This document shows, in pieces, positions 6,874 to 14,699 of a DNA stretch of 29,096 nt. The translations under genes were made by a program, and so were the position numbers. Numbering within the stretch: the stretch's first letter is position 1; every line of letters starts with the position of its first letter. Source of the stretch: a virus; IMG/VR virus record IMGVR_UViG_3300031612_000050, positions 1 to 29,096 of that record. One strand, 5' to 3'. A model generated the notes under the pieces. The model did not search any database and had not been told where the DNA came from. It was given only the letters and a program-made list of their open reading frames with translations.

Positions 6874-7989
6874 ATGGCTAATTATACTTCTACAGGCCCT
6901 AAGGGCAAGAATGCTGCCGCTACTACCGAAAAAGAAGACTTGGCGAACTTTATCTCGATGATTACTCGTGATGAGACTCCGTTTACTTCTTCTATCGGTA
7001 CTTCGAAAGCATCCGCAATCTTTCACGAATGGAACACTGACGAACTAGATACTGTTCGACAGTCTACTGTTGCTGAAGGAACTGACATCGGTTCTACTTT
7101 TCAGAACCCAGATGCTCGCGCCCGTTTGGGCAACTATACTCAAATCAACTCCAAGCAACTTAAAGTTTCTGGCACTAAACGTGCTGTAGACCAAGCTGGT
7201 GTAGCTGATGAGTATTCTTATCAATTGAAGAAGCGTGGCACAGAAATGCGTCGTGACTTGGACATCCATGCAACTAGTTATGTTGGTGGTTCTACCGCTG
7301 CTGGTACTGATGCTGGTGCTAACTCTGGTGGTGCTATCCGTCGTGCAGCTGGCTTCTTGTCATTTGTAGACTCTGGTAACGTTACTAGTGCTGCAACTGT
7401 TGCTGGTACTGGTGATGGTGATGGTACTATCTCTGCTACTGGTGGTGCTACTGTAATGCCTGTAGCTGCTACTGGTACTAACGCTGTTGTCTTCGGTAAG
7501 CTTGAGTTATCTCAGGTTGACGAAACTATGCAGAAGATCTATGAAGCTGGTGGTAAAGCCACTAAGCTAATGGTATCTCCTTCTCTTCGTCGTGAGTTCT
7601 CTGCCAAGGCACAAGCTGCAGGCGCTACCACCTCTACTGGTGCTGGTTCTGTAGGTAATGCTCGTCGTTCTGTTGACGATGGTAAGTTACGTCAGTCAGT
7701 TGAGATGTACATGTCAGACTTCGGTGACATCATGGTTGTACCTAACTACTTGATGGGTCTAGCACCTAAGCAAGTGACTGGTTCTTCTGATGCTTCTGGT
7801 TTTGCTGCTGCTGACTCTACTGCTTTGATCTATGATCCAATGTGGTGGAATGTTGCTACTCTACGTCCTATGCAGGAAGTAGATGTAGGTCAGCAAGGTG
7901 ACTCTACTGTCGGCCTTATGGTCGAGGAAGTTACCTTGGAATGCCGTAACCCTAAGGGTTCAGGCGTTATCGTTGGTCTGATTAAGTAG
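6874..7989 (+). CDS. Major capsid protein, SU10/DUF5309-like
   Basis: The coat subunit forms the icosahedral or prolate shell. It has 371 residues, a normal HK97-fold size. Near the N-terminus DLANFISMITRDETPFTSSIG (within 22-42) followed by HEW (51-53) matches the pattern I know from the SU10-type capsid family (formerly DUF5309). Residues about 150-205 form a glycine/alanine/threonine-rich insertion, probably a surface domain. Codon use (GGT, GCT, CGT, TCT) is more biased than in neighbouring genes, as expected for the most highly expressed protein. It follows the scaffold region and a structured leader and ends just before a strong terminator. Confidence 0.9.
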   Translation: MANYTSTGPKGKNAAATTEKEDLANFISMITRDETPFTSSIGTSKASAIFHEWNTDELDTVRQSTVAEGTDIGSTFQNPDARARLGNYTQINSKQLKVSGTKRAVDQAGVADEYSYQLKKRGTEMRRDLDIHATSYVGGSTAAGTDAGANSGGAIRRAAGFLSFVDSGNVTSAATVAGTGDGDGTISATGGATVMPVAATGTNAVVFGKLELSQVDETMQKIYEAGGKATKLMVSPSLRREFSAKAQAAGATTSTGAGSVGNARRSVDDGKLRQSVEMYMSDFGDIMVVPNYLMGLAPKQVTGSSDASGFAAADSTALIYDPMWWNVATLRPMQEVDVGQQGDSTVGLMVEEVTLECRNPKGSGVIVGLIK

Positions 7990-8003
7990 AAATACTTGAT
8001 TTT

Positions 8004-8044
8004 AACCCTACGGGTAAATTAAGTTTTACCTGTAGGGTTTTTTT
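8004..8044 (+). terminator. Strong intrinsic terminator after the capsid gene
   Basis: The 15-nt arm 8004-8018 (AACCCTACGGGTAAA) pairs with 8025-8039 with a single G-U pair and a 6-nt loop, followed directly by seven T (8038-8044). It would end most capsid transcripts, yet co-directional genes continue downstream with no clear new promoter, so partial read-through or antitermination is implied. Confidence 0.9.
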
Positions 8045-8059
8045 AATTTGGAGATGAAG

Positions 8060-8353
8060 ATGAGTCTGAAGGACGAAATCATATTTGAAGGAAACTCTTT
8101 TAGAACACAAGTATCTCAGGATATTAATGGGGTATTAGAACAAACTGCTCTAGACAGAGAATATCAAGAAGCACATGGTAAATCTAAAAAATACCGCAAA
8201 ATAGCTACGATACCAGATGTCGTTGCAATAGAAATTCTAACAAAATACGGGCTAGACTTACATGCACCGGATTTTATGCACCACGCGATCAATGGTCGAA
8301 AACTTAGACAAATACTTAAGAGTGAGTATCCAAAACTTCTCTTGAATACATAA
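8060..8353 (+). CDS. Hypothetical protein after capsid gene (97 aa)
   Basis: A small charged, soluble protein starting MSLKDEIIFEGNSF. I chose ATG8060 because GGAG at 8050-8053 lies six bases before it; TTG8048 and ATG8054 are in frame but overlap or crowd that site. The C-terminal half (KYGLDLHAPDFMHHAINGRKLRQILKSEYPKLL) looks helical. It is the first gene after the capsid terminator and precedes the adaptor. Similar small genes sit between coat and connector in many phages, but I cannot assign a function. Confidence 0.7.
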   Translation: MSLKDEIIFEGNSFRTQVSQDINGVLEQTALDREYQEAHGKSKKYRKIATIPDVVAIEILTKYGLDLHAPDFMHHAINGRKLRQILKSEYPKLLLNT

Positions 8354-8363
8354 GGAGAAGCTA

Positions 8364-9080
8364 ATGTCTTTAAATATACCTACTAACTCTCACTCTACTT
8401 ATGCAGCATATAAAGTAGCCCACCCTGCATTGATTAGTTTAGTCGATGATGTGCGTGACTGGTTAAACCGTGATGAGGATGTAGTTTCAAATAATTTGAT
8501 TGGCTCTTTTATGCAAAAAGCTGCTGATAATAGCTATAGAGAATTACGTATACCACCACTAGAAACAACACTAAGTATTACTGTCACTTCAGCCAATGCT
8601 ACGGCTAATGAATTACCAATACCCGGTAATTTTACAGAACTTATTCGTTTAAGTAAAGTTAAAACAGCTACTACATTTGATGTGTATAACGATAGGGTAG
8701 AATTAGCTGTATTTGATGATGAAACTGTGGCAAAGCCTAGTTATCGTTATTTTGCCCGTAAAGGGGTTAACTTTAAAATATACCCTGCAGTATTATTAAA
8801 TGAAGTCTATGAAGTACATTATTATAGGCGCTTATTTGCCTTAGATGCCCTTACAACAGGCACTAGTGAAGAAATATATAACTGGCTTCGTGATGATAAT
8901 GAAAAAGCCTTTTTGTTTGGCACCCTAAAGTTTGCTAGTATTTACTTGGCTGATATGGCAGGTGCTGAGAACTATGGTAAATTATTTGACAATGAAATTA
9001 AAACACTCAATGCTGAAGAGAAACAACGTTTGTCCCGAGGGGCTAATTTGCGGTCTGTATTCTCAACAAAATTAATTTAA
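8364..9080 (+). CDS. Head-tail connector (adaptor) protein
   Basis: A 238-residue protein fitting the phage adaptor family that forms the ring beneath the portal. It has a helical N-terminus (ALISLVDDVRDWLNRDED, about 22-39), then a beta-rich core with ELPIPGNFTELIRL (83-96). A pattern of aromatic strands follows (YRYFARKGVNFKIYP, then YEVHYYRRL), and the C-terminus is helical (about 180-225). The combination of 'LP..F.EL.RL' and a later 'Y...Y.R' strand is typical of podoviral gatekeeper/adaptor proteins. AAGGAG precedes the ATG. It is placed between coat and tail genes. Confidence 0.7.
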   Translation: MSLNIPTNSHSTYAAYKVAHPALISLVDDVRDWLNRDEDVVSNNLIGSFMQKAADNSYRELRIPPLETTLSITVTSANATANELPIPGNFTELIRLSKVKTATTFDVYNDRVELAVFDDETVAKPSYRYFARKGVNFKIYPAVLLNEVYEVHYYRRLFALDALTTGTSEEIYNWLRDDNEKAFLFGTLKFASIYLADMAGAENYGKLFDNEIKTLNAEEKQRLSRGANLRSVFSTKLI

Positions 9081-9090
9081 GGGGAATATT

Positions 9091-10239
9091 ATGCCTAGTA
9101 ATGGATTAGCTATAGGCGGTGCCTTTGCAGTTGATAATAATGCCAATATGCTGGCAATATCTACTACTGTTGATGATGCAATAGCTGCAAAATTAGCAGC
9201 ACAAGCTGCACAAGCTGCCGCCCTGGTATCTAAAAATGCCGCTGCTGCTAGTGCTACAGCTGCACAATCAAGTGAAGATGATGCCGCAACAGATCTAGCA
9301 TTAACAAATGCAGACGTAGTATTAACTCATGCAGACGTAGTACTTGCTGAAGCGGATAAAGTTCAGACAAGTGCTGATAGGGTTGCAACAGCAGCTGACC
9401 GAGCAGCTATTGTAACATTGTATGACACTTTTGATGACAGGTATTTAGGTACTAAGTCCTCAGATCCTTCAGTAGATAATGATGGTAATGGGTTGTTAAC
9501 TGGTGCTATTTATTTTAATAGTTCAGTTAACCATACTAAATTTTATAATGGTTCATCTTGGGAAGACCCAGAGGCAACTGCTACTTCAGGTGCAAGCACT
9601 GCAACTGCCAAAGCTTCTGTGGCCACTACTAAAGCCTCAGAATCAGCTGCATCTGCTACCGCTTCTGCCAACTCTGCTACTGCCGCTGCTAACTCCGCTT
9701 CTGGTGCAGCCAATGCAGCCAACTCAGCAGCCGCTAATAAACTAGCCTTAGCTGGAGGTTCATTAACAGGTGCTGTTACTACTAACTCTACTTTTGATGG
9801 GAGAGATGTATCAACTGATGGTACTAAACTAGATGGTATAGAAACTAGTGCTACAGCAGATCAAACAAATGCAGAGATTCGTGCAGCAGTAGAAGCTGCT
9901 AGTAATAGCAATGTATTTACAGATGCAGAAAACACTAAACTAAATGGTATAGAAACTAGTGCTACAGCAGATCAAACAGGTGCGCAGATTAAAACCGCAT
10001 ATCAAGCTGAAACTAATGCTTTTACAGATGCTCAATTTACTAAGCTAGCAGGTATTGCAGCTAGTGCTAACAATTATTCTCACCCATCTAACCATGCTAT
10101 ATCTGTAATATCTGGACTACAAGCAGCATTAGATTCTAAAACTACAACTAGTGCAGTTAATACTTCAATTAGTAACCTATCAACAGTATATGACCCCATT
10201 GGTGCTTCCGTAGCAATGGCAATAGCCCTAGGAGGTTAA
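9091..10239 (+). CDS. Tail fibre protein with alanine-rich stalk and 37-residue repeat
   Basis: The N-terminal quarter is an alanine-rich heptad-like coiled coil (about 25-110, including the repeat LTNADVVLTHADVVLAEADKV). A small globular piece follows (GAIYFNSSVNHTKFYNG, about 137-153), as in fibres that hang from podoviral tails. A second Ala/Ser-rich stalk leads to LALAGGSLTGAV, a motif shared with two other fibre proteins here. Next come two near-identical copies of a segment with GIETSATADQT, 37 residues apart. The role is host attachment or spacing of the adhesins that follow. It opens the fibre cluster; AGGGG precedes the start. Confidence 0.8.
   Translation: MPSNGLAIGGAFAVDNNANMLAISTTVDDAIAAKLAAQAAQAAALVSKNAAAASATAAQSSEDDAATDLALTNADVVLTHADVVLAEADKVQTSADRVATAADRAAIVTLYDTFDDRYLGTKSSDPSVDNDGNGLLTGAIYFNSSVNHTKFYNGSSWEDPEATATSGASTATAKASVATTKASESAASATASANSATAAANSASGAANAANSAAANKLALAGGSLTGAVTTNSTFDGRDVSTDGTKLDGIETSATADQTNAEIRAAVEAASNSNVFTDAENTKLNGIETSATADQTGAQIKTAYQAETNAFTDAQFTKLAGIAASANNYSHPSNHAISVISGLQAALDSKTTTSAVNTSISNLSTVYDPIGASVAMAIALGG
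9823..9978 (+). repeat. 45-bp direct repeat, 111-bp period, inside the fibre gene
   Basis: 9823-9867 and 9934-9978 are identical except for one base (G9832 against A9943). The period is 37 codons, so the reading frame is kept and the fibre could lengthen or shorten by unequal recombination without disruption. Confidence 0.85.
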
Positions 10240-10242
10240 CCA

Positions 10243-10566
10243 ATGGCCAATACATTTAAAAACGCTGGTATTGCAATAGGTACGTCCCGTACAACGTTAT
10301 ACACAGCACCAGCTAATACTCAGTCTGTTATTCACGCATTGTACATATCAAACATTGATGGTGTTAATGATGCTACCGTAACAGTTGAAGTGACAATAGA
10401 TGGTGGTACAACATATCGTCATATTTGTAAGACAGTACCTGTACCAGCAGATGCTACTTTGCTGCTTGATAAACCTATAAACTTAGAAGCTGGGGATATT
10501 CTTGGATTGACTGCATCTGCCGCAGGTGATTTAGAAGTGTTCGCAAGTGTCTTAGAGATTGCTTAA
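10243..10566 (+). CDS. Small beta-sandwich virion structural protein
   Basis: A 107-residue product that reads as alternating beta strands (VIHALYISNIDG, ATVTVEVTIDGG, THR-rich turns, ILGLTASAAGDLEVFASVLEIA). It resembles a small structural protein common in marine podovirus tail regions, probably decorating a fibre or the tail. It begins 3 nt after the preceding stop, with a strong AGGAGG at the very end of that gene, so expression is coupled. No signal peptide or catalytic motif. Confidence 0.65.
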   Translation: MANTFKNAGIAIGTSRTTLYTAPANTQSVIHALYISNIDGVNDATVTVEVTIDGGTTYRHICKTVPVPADATLLLDKPINLEAGDILGLTASAAGDLEVFASVLEIA

Positions 10567-10577
10567 GGAGATAATTT

Positions 10578-11075
10578 ATGTCCTATATAGGCCATGTCGA
10601 TGGGTTTGCATCAGTCCAAGCAGCATTAGCAAAGTATAAATATATAGCAACAAACAATCAGACTACATTTACAGGTTCAGACTCTAATAGTAATACATTA
10701 GCCTATATACCTACTAATATTATTGTTACCTTAAATGGTATTGTGTTAGACGAAACAGATTTTACATCAACAAATGGTACTAGCATAGTTCTAGGCACTG
10801 GGGCTAGTACAGGTAGTGAGTTAGTTATACTAACCTTCAATGATTTTGTTCTGGCAAACCATTACACCCAATCTCAAAGTAATGCTTTGTACAAGTCTAT
10901 TTCTGCAGCAGAAGGTGGGCCAAGTTTGGGTACTAACTCAATCATACGTACTAATGCCAACACCATCAGTGAGAACATCACGATACCCGCCAATACTAAT
11001 GGTATGTCAGCAGGGCCGATAACTATCGCAAATAATAAGACTGTAACCATAGCAGGAACGTGGAGTATCGTATGA
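10578..11075 (+). CDS. Short tail-fibre adhesin, MSYIG type
   Basis: A 165-residue two-part protein. Residues 1-100 carry a beta domain starting MSYIG with TNIIVTLNGIVLDETDFTS, a pattern shared with the protein starting at 15212. The C-terminal part, GGPSLGTNSIIRTNANTISE through GPITIANNKTVTIAG, is paralogous to most of the protein starting at 12971. It ends with a 4-nt ATGA overlap into the next gene, and that gene's GGAG lies within it. The likely role is a surface-binding tip or collar of the tail. AAGGAG supports its own start. Confidence 0.7.
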   Translation: MSYIGHVDGFASVQAALAKYKYIATNNQTTFTGSDSNSNTLAYIPTNIIVTLNGIVLDETDFTSTNGTSIVLGTGASTGSELVILTFNDFVLANHYTQSQSNALYKSISAAEGGPSLGTNSIIRTNANTISENITIPANTNGMSAGPITIANNKTVTIAGTWSIV

Positions 11076-11599
11076 GTACACTAACGCTTAAAGAACTATC
11101 TGCACCAGCAGGTGAAGTGATTAAGATTGCTGCTGGTAAGACACTTGACCTTCATTCACAAGGCACAACTAAAATGCCAGCAGGGTCAGTGATTCAAGTA
11201 GTACAGACTTACTCTGCAAATTCTTCTGCTGTTGCATCATCGGCATCATCTTTTGTAGCAACAGGAATCATAGCAACTATAACGCCTAAATATTCAGGAT
11301 CTAAAATACTTGTTAGCTGGTCTAACACTATGAATAATTCGGGAGAGGCTAGGGCGAATATGTACATAAGAATTGGCTCTGGCTCTTATGCTGCTATGGC
11401 AGGAGCAAGTTCCTACCATTTAGCGTATGCACAAGGAAGCTCCAACGGATATGGCCCTCAAGTGTTTAATGGTAACTATACAACCACTAGTCTTAATGCT
11501 CTGTATTTTCAACCATACATATACGCTGATAGTGGAACATATAATTTCATTCACGCTAACTCTTCTTATGCCCTCACATTAACGGAGGTTGCCCAATGA
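11072..11599 (+). CDS. Short tail adhesin, VIQVVQ/TLTE type
   Basis: I place the start at ATG11072, inside the upstream stop (ATGA), because GGAG at 11062-11065 is six bases before it; an in-frame GTG at 11060 overlaps that site. The 175-residue product has an anchor-like N-terminus (MSTLTLKELSAPAG), then GSVIQVVQ, a strand ATITPKYSGSKILVSW, and a terminal ALTLTEVAQ. The same order (VLQVV, ITP, SKILV, TLTEIAG) recurs in the protein starting at 12438, so the two are paralogues. This pattern is common in marine phage fibre proteins. Probable beta-sandwich receptor-binding module. Confidence 0.7.
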   Translation: MSTLTLKELSAPAGEVIKIAAGKTLDLHSQGTTKMPAGSVIQVVQTYSANSSAVASSASSFVATGIIATITPKYSGSKILVSWSNTMNNSGEARANMYIRIGSGSYAAMAGASSYHLAYAQGSSNGYGPQVFNGNYTTTSLNALYFQPYIYADSGTYNFIHANSSYALTLTEVAQ

Positions 11600-12114
11600 C
11601 TTCTAAATTAAAAACAGATGTCCTTGAGACAGTTTCAGGCAGTGGCACGATAGCATTGAATAACCAGTTGTCTGGTATGACGAGTGCTAGTTTGCCTAGT
11701 GGATTGCAACAGGCGTTTCACGCTCACAACAACGGACAACAGAGCGTTCCTACTACCACTACAACAAAGATACTGTTCCAAACAGAAGCATTTGATGTTG
11801 GAGGTAACTTTGCTTCATCTAAGTTTACTGCACCTAGTGCGGGTAAATATTATCTGTACGCATCATTAATGCTTGGCGCCATCCCTGACCAAAACTTTGC
11901 CAATATTATAATTAAGAAAAATGGAAGCGTTGAGCAAGCATATGCAACAGTCAGAAATAGTGGCGCAAGCTATAGAAGTTTAGAAACAAATGTAATCGTT
12001 GATGCAGCAGTTAATGATTATTTTGAAGTCTTTTTATATAACAATGTTGCTACTGTTGTATGGACAAATGGAACAGGAGCTTATTCACACTTTGGTGGCT
12101 TCAAACTACTTTAA
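11596..12114 (+). CDS. Short tail adhesin with C1q-like domain
   Basis: A 172-residue protein. The N-terminal anchor SKLKTDVLETVSGSGTI is typical of marine phage fibre proteins. It is followed by a C1q/TNF-like jelly roll (about 40-172) with FHAHNNGQQSV, FQTEAFDVGG, SKFTAPSAGKYYLYASL and a terminal FGGFKLL. Such domains trimerise and bind carbohydrate or protein receptors. A 4-nt ATGA overlap and GGAGG link it to the preceding adhesin. A second C1q-like protein begins at 14220. Confidence 0.7.
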   Translation: MTSKLKTDVLETVSGSGTIALNNQLSGMTSASLPSGLQQAFHAHNNGQQSVPTTTTTKILFQTEAFDVGGNFASSKFTAPSAGKYYLYASLMLGAIPDQNFANIIIKKNGSVEQAYATVRNSGASYRSLETNVIVDAAVNDYFEVFLYNNVATVVWTNGTGAYSHFGGFKLL

Positions 12115-12134
12115 TTTAAAACAGGATAACACTC

Positions 12135-12428
12135 ATGACCGATAAAGTCGCAGCATTACAAGCCCTAACACCAAGCGCCCAATGGGTCTTACGTGGAGAT
12201 GAATTAGAGTGGCTTGACACAGAACAAACTCAACCAACTGACTCAGCTATTGCAGCTAAGATTGTTGAACTACAAGCAGCCTATGACGCAGCAGCATACG
12301 CCCGTGACCGCCAAGCAGCCTACCCATCTATCCAAGATTGCATCCATGCCTTGCTTGATGGTGGAGCTACCTTGACTGACCTACAGGCTCTACGAGCAGC
12401 GGTGAAGTCAGCTAATCCAAAGCCATAG
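12135..12428 (+). CDS. XkdW-like small tail protein, possible fibre chaperone
   Basis: A 97-residue protein with SAQWVLRGDELEWLDTEQTQP (about 14-34), an alanine-rich helix (AKIVELQAAYDAAAYARDRQ) and the ending YPSIQDCIHALLDGGATL...VKSANPKP. The order 'W..rg.....WLD..QT.PT' then 'R...YPSI.D..hAL' is what I know from XkdW-like proteins found beside phage fibre genes. A role as a fibre assembly helper is likely but unproven. It follows an adhesin after 20 nt and precedes another. Confidence 0.65.
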   Translation: MTDKVAALQALTPSAQWVLRGDELEWLDTEQTQPTDSAIAAKIVELQAAYDAAAYARDRQAAYPSIQDCIHALLDGGATLTDLQALRAAVKSANPKP

Positions 12429-12437
12429 GAGTAGATT

Positions 12438-12974
12438 ATGACTACAACTATAACGGGTGCTACTGGCATTGATAATATACAGGCAGCTACGGGTGCGGTG
12501 TTGCAAGTTGTTAGTTCAACTTTAAAAAGTGCTGCTGCTATTACATCTAACTCAACTAATACTTTTGTATCTTTAGGTTTATCTGCGGCTATTACTCCCA
12601 TATCAACGTCCAGTAAAATACTTGTTGAAGTAAATATGACTGTTGGATTCTCTGCGGGAACTTTTCATTTTAGAATTGCAAGAGGGAGTGACCAAACTAT
12701 TTGCATTGGTGATACTGGGCTAAGTAATCAACTTAGGTCTACAACTTCTCTTAGGGAGGAATCTACTCCATACACCCACTATACAGGTCAAGTTCCTATG
12801 AGTTTCTTAGACTCCCCTTCAACAACCAGTGCGACTACATATTCAGTAGTAGGTACGATTGGAGCCTCTTACGCTAACGCTGTTATGTATATTAACAGAC
12901 CTAACACCCAAGATAATGGTGACTACGATGCACGTGGCACTAGCACAATTACCTTAACGGAGATTGCAGGATGA
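12438..12974 (+). CDS. Short tail adhesin, VLQVV/TLTE type (paralogue)
   Basis: A 178-residue protein: anchor MTTTITGATGIDNIQAAT, then GAVLQVVSS, LSAAITPISTSSKILVEVN, a variable middle, and the ending STITLTEIAG. It matches the layout of the protein starting at 11072 from end to end while the receptor-facing middle (about 80-160) differs, as expected when duplicated adhesins diversify. AGGAG lies before the start, and an ATGA overlap leads to the next gene. Confidence 0.7.
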   Translation: MTTTITGATGIDNIQAATGAVLQVVSSTLKSAAAITSNSTNTFVSLGLSAAITPISTSSKILVEVNMTVGFSAGTFHFRIARGSDQTICIGDTGLSNQLRSTTSLREESTPYTHYTGQVPMSFLDSPSTTSATTYSVVGTIGASYANAVMYINRPNTQDNGDYDARGTSTITLTEIAG

Positions 12975-13216
12975 GCAGAGCAAGAAACATGGCGACTCTT
13001 CTGGATGCTGGCGGTGATGTACTGGCTAGCGCACTTGATAATGCATTAGGTGGCCCATCACTAGGTACAGCTTCAGTAGTAAGGACCAATGCCAAAGTAA
13101 TAGCAGAGAACATAACCTTTGCTGGTTCAGAAAATGGTATGACTATAGGGCCGATTACAGTGAACTCAGGGAAGACAGTAACAGTGGCCTCTGGGTCAAC
13201 GTGGGTGGTCTTATGA
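12971..13216 (+). CDS. Short tail-fibre module, GGPSLGT type
   Basis: An 81-residue protein: anchor MSRARNMATLLDAGGDVLAS, similar to the MTKARDLSLAS start of the protein at 19043. GGPSLGTASVVRTNAKVIAE through GPITVNSGKTVTVASG then repeats the C-terminal module of the protein starting at 10578. It contains little else and may be a stub fibre, a structural spacer or the remains of a larger fibre. ATGA overlaps occur at both ends. Confidence 0.65.
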   Translation: MSRARNMATLLDAGGDVLASALDNALGGPSLGTASVVRTNAKVIAENITFAGSENGMTIGPITVNSGKTVTVASGSTWVVL

Positions 13217-13605
13217 GTACAGTTAAAGCAAATGATTTAATGAATGTAGCTGGTGGCATTCCGACAGTGAAGTCACAGCAGTTGATACCTACAGCGTGGA
13301 TTAATTTTAGTGGTCTAAATACAATATCAATCCGTGACTCAGCAAACATTAGCAGTATTACCGACATAGCAACAGGAAAATATCGGGCTACATTTGCCAC
13401 AGCAATGGCTAATGCTAACTGGGCTTGCGCTATGGCTTGTGCCTACGAAACTGCCCTTGATGCTAATAACTCTAACCCTAATAGAGATGCACATCCGTAT
13501 ACTCAAACTACGACTTTTATAGAGATTGCTACTATATTTACAGGCGACCGAGCTCATTATGACGCTGATGACATTAACGTCATTATCATGGGAGGCCAAG
13601 CATAA
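13213..13605 (+). CDS. Short tail adhesin, MSTVKAN type
   Basis: A 130-residue protein from ATG13213, which overlaps the previous stop; an in-frame GTG at 13201 would add four residues but has no site of its own. Anchor MSTVKANDLMNVAGG, then AWINFSGLNTISIRDSANISSITDIATGKYRATF, and a polar, aromatic middle. The same series (AWVAFNGSNTVSI..YNVSSITDIGTGKYRV) appears in the next gene, so they are tandem paralogues. The ribosome site is only GGGTGG, so coupling to the upstream gene probably matters. Unknown receptor-binding fold. Confidence 0.65.
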   Translation: MSTVKANDLMNVAGGIPTVKSQQLIPTAWINFSGLNTISIRDSANISSITDIATGKYRATFATAMANANWACAMACAYETALDANNSNPNRDAHPYTQTTTFIEIATIFTGDRAHYDADDINVIIMGGQA

Positions 13606-13997
13606 TGAGTACAATTAAAGCTAACACCCTCCTCCACTCAGACGGCAGCACAACTAATCCCCCAAGTATTCCAGCGTTAGATAAGCGTATGGCTAAGGCT
13701 TGGGTAGCATTCAATGGAAGTAATACAGTATCAATTGATAAATCTTATAACGTCAGTTCAATTACAGACATTGGCACAGGCAAGTACCGTGTAAATATAA
13801 GCCCCGTCATGTCTGATGCTAATTACGTTTGGGTAGGAACCGCGATGAAATATACGAGTTGGTATCCATCCGTTGTTCAATATGATAACTCTGCGAGAAC
13901 AACAGCATACATTCCTGTGGGAATATCAGATGCTTACGGTGGTGGAGCTGGATGGACTGATTCCGCAGGCGTATCCATCGTAATATTCTCAACATAA
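13605..13997 (+). CDS. Short tail adhesin, MSTIKAN type (tandem paralogue)
   Basis: A 130-residue twin of the preceding gene, with the same length, anchor (MSTIKANTLLHSDG) and core strand pattern ending TDIGTGKYRVNI. The second half (YTSWYPSVVQYDNSARTT and onward) is unrelated by eye to its twin's, suggesting exchange or fast divergence of the tip. It shares one base with the upstream stop and has GGGAGG before it. Confidence 0.65.
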   Translation: MSTIKANTLLHSDGSTTNPPSIPALDKRMAKAWVAFNGSNTVSIDKSYNVSSITDIGTGKYRVNISPVMSDANYVWVGTAMKYTSWYPSVVQYDNSARTTAYIPVGISDAYGGGAGWTDSAGVSIVIFST

Positions 13998-14010
13998 TAG
14001 GAACAAACAA

Positions 14011-14220
14011 ATGAAAATCATATACGCAACAACAGATGGCATAGCAGTCATCACACCAGCCCCAAACTGTTCCTTAACTGATGCAGAGACTGCGGCTAAA
14101 GACGTACCAACTGGCTTGGCTTACAAGATTGTTGAAGATAGTTATGTACCTTCAGACAGGACATTTCGTAACGCATGGGCCATTGAAGCATCCGAGCTAA
14201 CGGATGGAGTGGGTGACTAA
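14011..14220 (+). CDS. Small fibre-associated protein (69 aa)
   Basis: MKIIYATTDGIAVITP, then AAKDVPTGLAYKIVEDSYVPSDRTFRNAWAIEA. The phrase 'DVP.G..Y.I......P.DRTFRNAW' is one I recognise from small proteins placed next to fibre genes in many phages and treated as assembly helpers of unknown function. AGGA lies before the start, and the gene shares one base (TAATG) with the following C1q-like adhesin, whose GGAG lies inside it. A chaperone role for the neighbour is inference. Confidence 0.65.
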   Translation: MKIIYATTDGIAVITPAPNCSLTDAETAAKDVPTGLAYKIVEDSYVPSDRTFRNAWAIEASELTDGVGD

Positions 14221-14690
14221 TGGCTACAGTAATACGAGGTGATGATAACTGGGATACTGCACTGAAAGCAGGGTCACAGGCATTTGCTGCTAGGTTTAAT
14301 GGTTCTGCTTGGCAAAGTCTTGCTAATGGCGTTGTCGTAGCTTTTAACGATGATTCCACAGGCGATTCTTTTGATGACGGGAATAACTTTTCCACCACCA
14401 CACATAAGTACACAGCCCCTACAACAGGCGTTTATCTGTTCTGGTTCGCTATTTATACTGCTCAAAATGACGTATTCAATGCTTTCGGCTTACTTAAGAA
14501 CTCAGCAAGGTTAGCCTTTCAATTTGCTGGTGATGAATACTTAGCAGTGAATTATAATGCAGATGATAAAATCTTATCTTGGTCAGGTGTTGTCCCTTTG
14601 TCAGCAGGAGATACTATTGCTGTTTACACTGCTGACCCAAGCGATGTATACACAGGCCATTCTCAATGGGGCGGCTGTCGCCTAAGCTAA
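14220..14690 (+). CDS. Short tail adhesin with C1q-like domain (second)
   Basis: A 156-residue protein beginning MATVIRGDDNWDT, another common marine fibre anchor. A jelly-roll pattern follows: VVVAFNDDSTGDSFDDG, KYTAPTTGVYLFWFAIY, LLKNSARLAFQF, then VPLSAGDTIAVYTADPSD and SQWGGCRLS. YTAPTTGVYLFW corresponds to FTAPSAGKYYLY in the protein starting at 11596, so the fold is shared but the anchor differs. Probable trimeric receptor-binding tip. Confidence 0.7.
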   Translation: MATVIRGDDNWDTALKAGSQAFAARFNGSAWQSLANGVVVAFNDDSTGDSFDDGNNFSTTTHKYTAPTTGVYLFWFAIYTAQNDVFNAFGLLKNSARLAFQFAGDEYLAVNYNADDKILSWSGVVPLSAGDTIAVYTADPSDVYTGHSQWGGCRLS

Positions 14691-14699
14691 GGAAACAAT

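Noticed and set aside
9503-9745. Leucine/proline-rich + frame ORF inside the first fibre gene; similar frames at 10840, 11684, 26625, 27242 and 28213
   Set aside because: Out-of-frame shadows of alanine/serine or glutamine-rich genes; composition follows from codon repeats, with no supporting start sites.
11060-11071. GTG or TTG starts at 8048, 11060, 13201 and 26860
   Set aside because: In each case an ATG slightly downstream (8060, 11072, 13213, 26866) is as well or better placed, either by ribosome-site spacing or on the upstream stop codon.
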